This document shows, piece by piece, positions 57,697 through 64,000 of a DNA stretch of 64,000 nucleotides; the first letter of the stretch is position 1, and every line of letters starts with the position of its first letter. The stretch is from an uncultured Bacteroides sp. (GTDB lineage: Bacteria; Bacteroidota; Bacteroidia; Bacteroidales; Bacteroidaceae). Under the pieces are notes generated by a model, which had not been told where the DNA came from, ran no database searches, and was given only the letters and a program-made list of their open reading frames with translations. The stretch is from the NCBI GenBank assembly GCA_900766005.1, contig CAAFTU010000096.1:62001-126000 (forward strand), given 5' to 3'. A program made the position numbers and the translations under genes.

Positions 57697-57728
57697 CAAA
57701 GGTAGTCTTTTTAAACGAAACAGACAAA
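57697..57728 (-). promoter_or_regulatory. promoter of trmB (TTTG-N20-TACCTTTG on the minus strand)
   Basis: The -7 box TACCTTTG (plus 57697-57704) and the -33 box TTTG (plus 57725-57728) are 20 bases apart. The start site would be about 12 bases before ATG 57677. Confidence 0.72.
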
Positions 57729-57732
57729 AAGA

Positions 57733-57762
57733 AATGGAGCACAGACTTCGCTATACTCCATT
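57733..57762 (-). terminator. intrinsic terminator of ilvE
   Basis: AATGGAG (57733-57739) pairs with CTCCATT (57756-57762). On the minus strand it is followed by TCTTTTTGTC. It lies about 57 bases after the stop of ilvE and ends just before the trmB promoter. Confidence 0.7.
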
Positions 57763-57818
57763 CTATTTTTTGGTTCATCCAACACTTTCGCTGTTGATAA
57801 ACTCAACTGTACCTGCTA

Positions 57819-58838
57819 TTATTCAACAATAGTCACCCATCCGTGTGTATCAGGCTCGTCGCCATACTGAATTGCACGCAGTTTGTTGTACAGCTTCGTA
57901 CAAACAGGCCCCGGTTTTCCGTCTGGTGCCAACACATAAGAACGGTCATTTTCCGGATCATCAATGCGCTGGATCGGACTGATTACAGCGGCTGTTCCAC
58001 AAGCACCGGCTTCCTCAAAAGTAGCCAGTTCTTCTTCCGGAACCGGTCGACGTTCCACTTTCATTCCCATATCTTCAGCCAATTGGATCAAGCTCTTATT
58101 GGTAATAGAAGGAAGAATCGAAGTTGAAAGCGGAGTAATATAAGTATTGTTTTTAATCCCGAAGAAATTGGCTGCACCACACTCGTCCATGTATTTCTTT
58201 TCTTTAGCATCCAGATAAAACTCAGCAGAATATCCGGCTGCATGCGCTTCCTGGCTGGCACGAAGGCTGGCTGCATAGTTACCACCCACTTTATAGATAC
58301 CGGTACCCAACGGAGCCGCACGGTCGTACTTACGTGTGATGACATACGGAGTTGCCGCAAATCCACCTTTAAAATAAGGGCCTACCGGTGTGACGAAGAT
58401 GACAAACAGATATTCACTGGCAGGACGAACACCTACCTGAGCACCTGTACCGATGAGCAACGGACGGATATAAAGAGAAGCACCACTTTCGTAAGGAGGA
58501 ATAAAACGCTCGTTGAGCTTCACAGCCTTCAGTACCGCTTCCTTAAAACGTTCTGTTGAAAGTTCAGGCATCAAAATACCACGGCAAGTCGACTGCAGAC
58601 GGGCAGCATTTTCCTCCAGACGGAAAATACGCACCTTACCATCTTTACCGCGAAAAGCCTTCAAACCTTCAAAAGCTTCCTGTCCGTAGTGCAAACAAGT
58701 AGCCGCCATGTGCAAAGGAATGGTCTCCTCGCTGCAAATTTCCAATTCGCCCCACTGTCCGTTACGATAGTAAATTCTCACGTTATAGTCTGTCTTCATG
58801 TATCCGAAAGACAAGTTCGACCAATCAATTTCTTTCAT
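57819..58838 (-). CDS. ilvE: branched-chain-amino-acid aminotransferase
   Basis: PLP-dependent fold-type IV transaminase, last step of Val, Leu and Ile synthesis. The 339-residue protein has LHYGQEAFEGLKAFRGKDGKVRIFRLEENAARL, the family YIRPLLIGTGAQVGVRPASEYLFVIFVTPVGPYF, and the PLP-binding Lys in GIYKVGGNYAASLRA; ECGAANFFGIKNNTYITP and GTAAVISPIQRI are also present. A -7 element (TATTTTTG on the minus strand, 58881-58888) lies upstream. It appears to be transcribed on its own. Confidence 0.95.
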   Translation of the reverse strand: MKEIDWSNLSFGYMKTDYNVRIYYRNGQWGELEICSEETIPLHMAATCLHYGQEAFEGLKAFRGKDGKVRIFRLEENAARLQSTCRGILMPELSTERFKEAVLKAVKLNERFIPPYESGASLYIRPLLIGTGAQVGVRPASEYLFVIFVTPVGPYFKGGFAATPYVITRKYDRAAPLGTGIYKVGGNYAASLRASQEAHAAGYSAEFYLDAKEKKYMDECGAANFFGIKNNTYITPLSTSILPSITNKSLIQLAEDMGMKVERRPVPEEELATFEEAGACGTAAVISPIQRIDDPENDRSYVLAPDGKPGPVCTKLYNKLRAIQYGDEPDTHGWVTIVE

Positions 58839-58880
58839 ATTATTATATCTTTAAGTTCGCTGTTATCAAACACTGATTCG

Positions 58881-58888
58881 CAAAAATA
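58881..58888 (-). promoter_or_regulatory. -7 element of ilvE
   Basis: CAAAAATA reads TATTTTTG on the minus strand, 42 bases before ATG 58838 and adjoining the xseB stop at 58893. No -33 box is clear. Confidence 0.5.
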
Positions 58889-58892
58889 ACTT

Positions 58893-59102
58893 TTATTCTT
58901 CAGACTGCTTCTTTTCTTTCAATAATTTTTCAACTTCCCGGTCTGCTTTCGTCAATTTTTCGCTGCAGAAGGCAATGATATCATTGGCCTCCTTTATTTT
59001 TTCGCCCAGCATATCGATATCCAATTCGTTGTTGTCGATTTGACGGACAATTTTTTCCAGCCGTTCCATTGCCTGCTGGTAGGTTTCTTTCTTTGCTGCC
59101 AT
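58893..59102 (-). CDS. xseB: exodeoxyribonuclease VII small subunit
   Basis: Small helical subunit that assembles with XseA to degrade single-stranded DNA. The 69-residue length is typical. It contains the signature YQQAMERLEKIVRQIDNNELDIDMLGEKIKEANDIIAFC with regular heptads, ending in a Lys/Glu-rich tail. It starts 15 bases after the xseA stop. Last gene of the mnmA-protease-xseA-xseB operon. Confidence 0.95.
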   Translation of the reverse strand: MAAKKETYQQAMERLEKIVRQIDNNELDIDMLGEKIKEANDIIAFCSEKLTKADREVEKLLKEKKQSEE

Positions 59103-59117
59103 AAGAATATATCTTTT

Positions 59118-60407
59118 TTAGAGTTTCTGTTTTTTCTGATTCTGTAGCGTTGATTCGTGAGCACGGGAAGAGGACACTACAGAAATTACTTCCCCTTGAG
59201 CCAAACGGGTAACCAAAGTGTCACTCACGTTCAAAGAGGAAACATCGGTTACCGCCTTGCCATTCTTCAATGTGATACTATAACCTCTTTTCAATAATTT
59301 TACAGGTGAAGCATCGTCCGTACGCTGACGGAGCAGTTCCAAACGGTGCCGTTCACGAGCCAAAGAAGCCAATGCCACTTGTGACAAATCCTTTTGCGCC
59401 GTCAGTAAAGCCAAACGGGCATCCATCAGTTTGCGCTGAACCAGATGAGGAATACGTGATTGCAAAGCATCCAGCCGCCTGTACTCGCGGTCGAGCAAAT
59501 CGCAAGCCCCCTGCTGCACACGCGCCTGCAGGTTATCCAACCGGTCGGCCACGTCCGTCAGCTGCTGTATAAGCCGTTCGGCGGCAGCAGTCGGTGTCTT
59601 CACCCGGGTGTGCGACACCATGTCAAGCACCGTATCATCCCTTTCATGTCCAATACCGGTAATAATGGGCAAAGGGAACTGCGCACAAGCAGTGGCCAAC
59701 AGATACGTATCGAAACCCGACAAATCGGAAGTAGCCCCTCCCCCACGGATGATAACCACTACATCAAACTCATCAACACGCTGATTGATAGCATCCAAAG
59801 CCGACAAGACAGACTCTTCCACCTGACTGCCTTGCATCAAAGCAGGAAACAGTTCTGTATAAAAATAAAAACCACGCACATTGTGTTCCAACTGATGACA
59901 GAAATCACCATATCCGGCGGCAGTTGCCGAGGAAATAACGGCAATACGCTGAGGAAGAAGCGGCATCGGCAACTCCTTATTCAGCGTCAGCACTCCTTCT
60001 TCCTGCAGTTGTTTCAGGATTTCGCGCCTGCGAAGAGCCATGTCTCCCAATGTGTAAGAGGGATCGATATCCAATACCGTGAGGCTATATCCATACAGTT
60101 CATGAAACTGCACCGTCACCTTGACCTGCACCTTGATGCCGGAAGTAAACAACTGCCCCGTAGATTCTTCAAAATAAGATTTCAGCAAGCGGTACACATG
60201 ATTCCAAATCACCCCGCGCGCTTTGGCTACCAGCGTGTTTCCTCGCGGATCTTTCTGCACAAACTCCAAATAACAATGCCCGGTAGTATTGGTACGCACA
60301 TCACTCAGTTCCGCCTGAATCCAATATTCATCAGGCAGACACTGCTCCAGACTACGACGCACCAATGCATTCAGTTCTAAAAGAGAAAGAGAAACATCCA
60401 TACCCAT
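59118..60407 (-). CDS. xseA: exodeoxyribonuclease VII large subunit
   Basis: Catalytic subunit of exonuclease VII. Of 429 residues, 1-100 form the OB domain (SLLELNALVRRSLEQCLPDEYWIQAELSD), followed by the nuclease domain with SATAAGYGDFCHQLEHN, VVIIRGGGATSDLSGFDTYLLA and TGIGHERDDTVLDMVSHTRVKTPTAAAERL, and then long coiled-coil arms with basic and Leu-rich repeats. ATG 60407 and ATG 60401 are equally possible starts. It lies 15 bases downstream of the protease gene. Confidence 0.95.
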   Translation of the reverse strand: MGMDVSLSLLELNALVRRSLEQCLPDEYWIQAELSDVRTNTTGHCYLEFVQKDPRGNTLVAKARGVIWNHVYRLLKSYFEESTGQLFTSGIKVQVKVTVQFHELYGYSLTVLDIDPSYTLGDMALRRREILKQLQEEGVLTLNKELPMPLLPQRIAVISSATAAGYGDFCHQLEHNVRGFYFYTELFPALMQGSQVEESVLSALDAINQRVDEFDVVVIIRGGGATSDLSGFDTYLLATACAQFPLPIITGIGHERDDTVLDMVSHTRVKTPTAAAERLIQQLTDVADRLDNLQARVQQGACDLLDREYRRLDALQSRIPHLVQRKLMDARLALLTAQKDLSQVALASLARERHRLELLRQRTDDASPVKLLKRGYSITLKNGKAVTDVSSLNVSDTLVTRLAQGEVISVVSSSRAHESTLQNQKKQKL

Positions 60408-60421
60408 CCCGACACAGTTTT

Positions 60422-61795
60422 CTAGTTATTACCAGCTTTGTTGCCTTTTACTTCAAGATATGCTTTCCAGAAATCAGGAATGCCGTATCCGAAAATATTG
60501 TCGGGAGCGTCTGCACGGTTGCCCGAACGGCGAACCACTTCAATGATTTCCTTCGCTGTCAGTTGAGGACAAGCCTGCCATAGGCAAGCCACCATGCCGC
60601 ATAAAATAGGCGAAGAAAACGAAGTGCCGTTGGCCAAACGAAGATTACCGTCGGTTCCCATAATATCAGCAGCCAGCCCCACAGCCATCACATCCGGCTT
60701 CACTCTCCCGTCGGCTGTGTTGCCCACCGAAGAGAAAGGAGCTAAATCTCCCTGCTTATCAACCGCTCCTACAGCAATCACATTTTCTGCATCAGCCGGA
60801 GGAGTAATTTTCTTCCATGTACCTGCTCCCGCATTTCCCGCACTGCACACCACAACCATCCCCTTATCGGCCGCACGCGAAGCCTGGCGGGACATCAAAG
60901 CATAACGACCGTTCAAATCGCGATAGCGATAATTGCAGGAAGCATCATCAAAAGAATGATAGCCGAGAGAAGTATTCACTAAATCCACCCCTACACTGTC
61001 TGCAAATTCGATAGCTGCCGCCCAATAATCTTGTTCTACCAGACTTTCCGACGATTCATCTTCGCTGCGCAACAACCAATAAGAAGCTTCCGGTGCAGTG
61101 CCTATCATAATGTGAGGCTTATTCATAGCCATACAAGAAAGCACCGAAAGGCCGTGACTGTTCTCGACATAAATATCCGATTGAGGATCAACAAAATCAC
61201 GCACGCCCTCAATGGAAAGATTGTCCATTGCCTTGATTCTATCCAGGTTGTGAAAGCCAGCATCAATAACCGCAATCGTCATTCCTTTTCCTTTGAAACC
61301 TGCCTGATGCAACAGATGCCCGTTGCTGATCTGCAGCTGGGCAGCTGCTACTCCATAGGGATGCTCCATTCTTAGAGGACGATTGATCACTGTATCTCTC
61401 TGGCTTTCGCTGCGATACACTCCTTGCCACACCTTTTGCACAGCACGCACAAAAGGAAGAGCCGAGATGCGTTCCATCACCGCCGTATCACTGCAGGAAA
61501 CAGTCACAAAATTCTCCCACTTGCCGGTAACAAGCACCTTCACACCCTCAGCCTGAATCGCATCCACGTATTGTCGACAAACGGGCAAGTCTGTAGAATC
61601 TACCGGCAACCCTTGCTTGGTTCTCCGCTCAACAGACTTGGCAGACAAGAACTTTTCGGGTTGTTGCAATGAATATGCTGTAGCAGCCTTATCCTTCAGA
61701 CTGACACGATATTTATATGTATCGGATGATACAGCGTGAACATCTGTTCCCCATCCAATCATCCATGTCAATAACACCAATACGTATTTTTTCAT
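60422..61795 (-). CDS. exported S8 (subtilisin-like) serine peptidase
   Basis: A 457-residue exported protease. A signal peptide (MKKYVLVLLTWMIGWGTDVHA) and an inhibitor-like prodomain (about residues 25-150) precede the catalytic domain. The triad is visible: Asp in AVIDAGFHNLD (about 176), His in NSHGLSVLS (about 214) and Ser in NGTSFSSPILCG (about 396), with oxyanion Asn in CSAGNAGAG (about 319). It lies between mnmA and xseA with short gaps on both sides, an unexpected setting for a secreted protease. The substrate is unknown. Confidence 0.92.
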   Translation of the reverse strand: MKKYVLVLLTWMIGWGTDVHAVSSDTYKYRVSLKDKAATAYSLQQPEKFLSAKSVERRTKQGLPVDSTDLPVCRQYVDAIQAEGVKVLVTGKWENFVTVSCSDTAVMERISALPFVRAVQKVWQGVYRSESQRDTVINRPLRMEHPYGVAAAQLQISNGHLLHQAGFKGKGMTIAVIDAGFHNLDRIKAMDNLSIEGVRDFVDPQSDIYVENSHGLSVLSCMAMNKPHIMIGTAPEASYWLLRSEDESSESLVEQDYWAAAIEFADSVGVDLVNTSLGYHSFDDASCNYRYRDLNGRYALMSRQASRAADKGMVVVCSAGNAGAGTWKKITPPADAENVIAVGAVDKQGDLAPFSSVGNTADGRVKPDVMAVGLAADIMGTDGNLRLANGTSFSSPILCGMVACLWQACPQLTAKEIIEVVRRSGNRADAPDNIFGYGIPDFWKAYLEVKGNKAGNN

Positions 61796-61812
61796 CTTAT
61801 TGTTTTTTTCAA

Positions 61813-62898
61813 TCAGAATCCCTCATTTTCCACAATCACCAGACCGATTCCCCGCTGTGAAGCAATGAATCCTCCTCCCAACACACGTTTGCCCTCATAA
61901 AATACAGCCGACTGTCCGGGAGCAATGGCGGAAGCCGCTTCCAGAAAACGTACAAGCAGACGGCCGTCATCCAAACGTTTCACCTTACAAGGCAACGGCC
62001 GGCTCCGATAACGGATTCTCACCGTGAGATGCTCACACTCCAACAATGCCTGCTCATCTACCAGCAAGTCTTGCTCTACCAGCATGTATTCGGTCTTCAA
62101 CTGCTCGGCATCCCCCAGCATCACCGTATTCTTTTGCGGATTGATTTTCAACACATAAGCCGGCTTGCCCAATGCTATTTCAAGTCCTTTACGCTGGCCA
62201 ATGGTATAATAAGGAGCCCCCTTATGCTGACCCAGCTTAACGCCCTCTGAATTAACAAACCAGCCGGGACCTATTTCACTGTCCAACTGAGGACACTGTT
62301 CACGGAGAAAATCACGATAGTCACCTTGGATGAAACACACTTCCATGCTTTCTCCTTCTTTCGACTTTGCCTCGTATCCTTTCTCTGCCAGATAAGCACG
62401 GACCTGCACTTTGGTATAATCACCTAAGGGGAAAATGCAACGCTTCAATACCTCCTGGCCTACTCTCCACAAAAAGTAAGACTGGTCTTTTTTGTCATCA
62501 TCGCCTGCTACAATGTAAATCCGGCCGTCTTTCTCCTCCAGACGAGTGTAATGTCCCGTAGCAATCCAAGCACAATCCAAGCGGTCGGCCCATTCGGATA
62601 AAATACGAAACTTAAACAGCGGATTACACATGACACACGGATTCGGCGTACGCCCTTGCTTATACTCATCAATGAAATTTTGCACAATGGTTTCCTTAAA
62701 AGGGATGCGTTCATCAGCCACATAATGCTCAATACCCATCCGTGCAGCAAGTTCTTTCGCATCTTGAGGTTCATCCCCCCATACACGCATGGTTACCCCT
62801 ACGATTTCATACCCTTTTTCCTGAAGCATCAGACACGTAGCCGTACTGTCGATACCGCCACTCATGCCCACTAAAACACGTTTATTCCGTTCTTTCAT
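61813..62898 (-). CDS. mnmA: tRNA-specific 2-thiouridylase MnmA
   Basis: ATP-dependent thiolase that makes s2U34 in Lys, Glu and Gln tRNAs. The 361-residue protein has the P-loop VLVGMSGGIDSTATCLMLQEKGYEIVGV at the start, the catalytic Cys in GRTPNPCVMCNPLFKF, the second active-site Cys in EGESMEVCFIQGDYRDFL, and the C-terminal domain with TIGQRKGLEIA. First gene of the operon mnmA-S8 protease-xseA-xseB. A -7 element (TACATTTG on the minus strand, 62926-62933) is 28 bases upstream of its ATG. Confidence 0.95.
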   Translation of the reverse strand: MKERNKRVLVGMSGGIDSTATCLMLQEKGYEIVGVTMRVWGDEPQDAKELAARMGIEHYVADERIPFKETIVQNFIDEYKQGRTPNPCVMCNPLFKFRILSEWADRLDCAWIATGHYTRLEEKDGRIYIVAGDDDKKDQSYFLWRVGQEVLKRCIFPLGDYTKVQVRAYLAEKGYEAKSKEGESMEVCFIQGDYRDFLREQCPQLDSEIGPGWFVNSEGVKLGQHKGAPYYTIGQRKGLEIALGKPAYVLKINPQKNTVMLGDAEQLKTEYMLVEQDLLVDEQALLECEHLTVRIRYRSRPLPCKVKRLDDGRLLVRFLEAASAIAPGQSAVFYEGKRVLGGGFIASQRGIGLVIVENEGF

Positions 62899-63216
62899 CT
62901 ATATTTCTGCCAAATTGATTGGTTACAAATGTACAAGAATCTTCGGAAAAAATAAATTTATTAGCGCATCTTTCTGAAAATCCCGCTTTTATTTATCTCT
63001 TCGCTTCTTTTCCAATTTTGCTGTTTAACACCCATTGCCATCAAAGAGAATGGCAAAGAAAAAAACGCAAGTTCTCCTTGCTGAACGAAGAAAAATCATA
63101 AGCAAAACAACCATTTTTATGCTTTTTCGTGTAAATAAAGACTTTTCAGACTCAAAAAGTTGCTTTTTTCTTTCCTATGAACTATATTTGGATAATCACC
63201 TAAAGCAAGAACAATT
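62899..63216. promoter_or_regulatory. divergent promoter region between mnmA and the 63217 gene
   Basis: No gene is evident in these 318 bases. TACATTTG on the minus strand (62926-62933) is a -7 box for mnmA; TATATTTG on the plus strand (63183-63190) is a -7 box for the right-hand gene. Between them lie TTGCCAT/ATGGCAA (about 63036-63057), a small hairpin without T-tract, and ACTTTT/AAAAGT (about 63131-63150) followed by a T run, which might be a weak terminator. Confidence 0.5.
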
Positions 63217-64000
63217 ATGGCTAACCCCAGACTAACGGGTATTCCCGAAAATCAGCAAGCCTTATTGTATGCCAAACTGAATGAATACAACCGAGGCAGA
63301 GCGTCTTTTAAAGATGCCGGGGTTTACTTGGTTGTACTTCCCCGACCGGGTAAGCCTAACTACACGTTGTGGATTTACTCACCGCTACCCGAAAGACAGT
63401 CTTTTCTCTACCTGCGAGATCTGTCGATCGATGTCAACGAATCGTTGCGCATAGCAAGCACCCTGCTCTACTATTCGCCGCGCTGCATTGTGTTGGTGGA
63501 ATACAACGAAAAAAGAATGCAGAGCAACGGAGATGATTTGGTATTCTTCGGTAAGTACCGCGGACATTTTCTGCACGAGATACTGGACATAGACCCGTCC
63601 TATCTCAGCTGGATAGCCTACAAATTCACGCCCAGAATTCCCAAACAGGAGCGTTTTGTGCTCATAGCCCAGATATATCATTCGGTGTATCTCGATATGA
63701 TGCAAAGAAAAGTCAGACAAAAATCAAATGCAAGCAATTACCTGGGAGAGGAAGGAGATAAAATAACGAACCAACAGTTCAAAATTATAAGAGTACGGCT
63801 GGAAGACGACCCGTACAAAACACGGGTCAACGGAAACACGCCTCAATTTTATGTGAAGCAGATACTCACACTCGTTGACACCCAAGGAAATCTGGTAATC
63901 ATCAGTGTGCCGTCCAAAAATGCGAGTGCCCTTTCCAACACGCTGTCTGCCTTCGAGCATGCTTACCGACCGGGAGAAATCGTTTACGTTCTCTCGGCCA
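63217..64000 (+). CDS. unrecognised protein with an ExoX-C-terminal-like motif (3' end outside window)
   Basis: The frame opens at ATG 63217 (MANPRLTGIPENQQALLYAKL) and is still open at the right edge, showing 261 residues. I do not recognise the whole protein. Around residues 108-132 the pattern FFGKYRG...EILDIDPSYLSWI resembles the small domain at the C-terminus of some exonuclease X-type and DUF3820 proteins (GKYKG ... DPxYLxW). After a polar linker (SNASNYLGEEGDKI) comes a beta-rich part with IIRVRLEDDPYKTRVNGNTPQFYV and VIISVPSKNAS. No signal peptide. A -7 box TATATTTG lies at 63183-63190. No nuclease catalytic residues are evident. Confidence 0.72.
   Translation, partial: MANPRLTGIPENQQALLYAKLNEYNRGRASFKDAGVYLVVLPRPGKPNYTLWIYSPLPERQSFLYLRDLSIDVNESLRIASTLLYYSPRCIVLVEYNEKRMQSNGDDLVFFGKYRGHFLHEILDIDPSYLSWIAYKFTPRIPKQERFVLIAQIYHSVYLDMMQRKVRQKSNASNYLGEEGDKITNQQFKIIRVRLEDDPYKTRVNGNTPQFYVKQILTLVDTQGNLVIISVPSKNASALSNTLSAFEHAYRPGEIVYVLSA

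Noticed and set aside
63034..63057. Hairpin TTGCCAT/ATGGCAA as a terminator
   Set aside because: No T-tract follows on either strand, so it is noted only within the intergenic entry.
63035..63235. Possible 66-codon gene before the right-edge gene
   Set aside because: It overlaps the start of the 63217 gene in another frame, has no ribosome binding site worth noting and an AT-driven composition.

Overview
The window is a contiguous piece of core chromosome from a member of the Bacteroidales, most likely Bacteroides or Phocaeicola. The evidence is the gene content (a DUF3822-rsmD pair, the DUF1599/DoxX-like/tpiA/SPOR/folE cluster, a DAHP synthase-chorismate mutase fusion, TlpA-type lipoproteins, a large outer-membrane barrel protein) and the promoters. 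Many intergenic regions carry the Bacteroides -7 element TAnnTTTG, several with a TTTG -33 element about 19 bp upstream, and ribosome binding sites are A-rich and weak. I see no rRNA, prophage, insertion sequence or CRISPR array. One tRNA (Pro, GGG) is present.

Layout. 1-1229 (+): end of a DUF3822 gene and rsmD. 1279-6283 (-): cardiolipin synthase, a large outer-membrane barrel protein, a small membrane protein. 6373-9465 (+): aroB, tRNA-Pro, queA, a Nudix hydrolase. 9504-9613: five tandem 22-bp repeats. 9950-19544 (-): glmM, a DUF4827-type lipoprotein, an NrnA-type phosphoesterase, comEC, and an operon sua5-clc-fmt-rpe. 19623-34539 (+): a thioesterase, a DUF4091 protein with a TlpA-like lipoprotein, recJ-recQ, a TPR protein, the aromatic amino-acid operon pheA-aminotransferase-DAHPS/CM-tyrA, and dnaG. 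34573-46287 (-): folE, SPOR, tpiA, DoxX-like, DUF1599; then ndk and an M23 peptidase; then the seven-gene run pdxJ-exbB-exbD-tonB-DJ-1-ispD-recG. 46436-47305 (+): nadK. 47430-47584: a second array related to the 22-bp repeats. 47590-48462 (-): a coiled-coil membrane protein of unknown function. 48632-54736 (+): mdh and a TolC/HlyD/two-permease export operon. 54869-62898 (-): an outer-membrane barrel protein, an Mrp-like ATPase, trmB, ilvE, and the operon mnmA-S8 protease-xseA-xseB. 63217 to the right edge (+): an unrecognised gene, cut by the window.

The most striking feature is upstream of pheA. A promoter (28189-28219) precedes a 28-codon leader ORF (28249-28335) in which 11 of residues 4-16 are Phe or Tyr. 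An intrinsic terminator (28375-28409) follows, and a segment at the end of the leader ORF (28310-28325) can pair with the 5' arm of that terminator. This is the full layout of ribosome-mediated transcription attenuation, and it would place the whole Phe/Tyr branch (prephenate dehydratase, aminotransferase, DAHP synthase-chorismate mutase, prephenate dehydrogenase) under charged tRNA-Phe/Tyr control.

The second notable feature is a family of 22-bp-period repeats with core CTAAAGTGCC. It occurs at two places 38 kb apart, each between the 3' ends of convergent genes. Function calls rest on recognisable motifs and conserved context. Start codons were moved downstream of the longest possible frame where promoter, ribosome binding site or family length favoured it.
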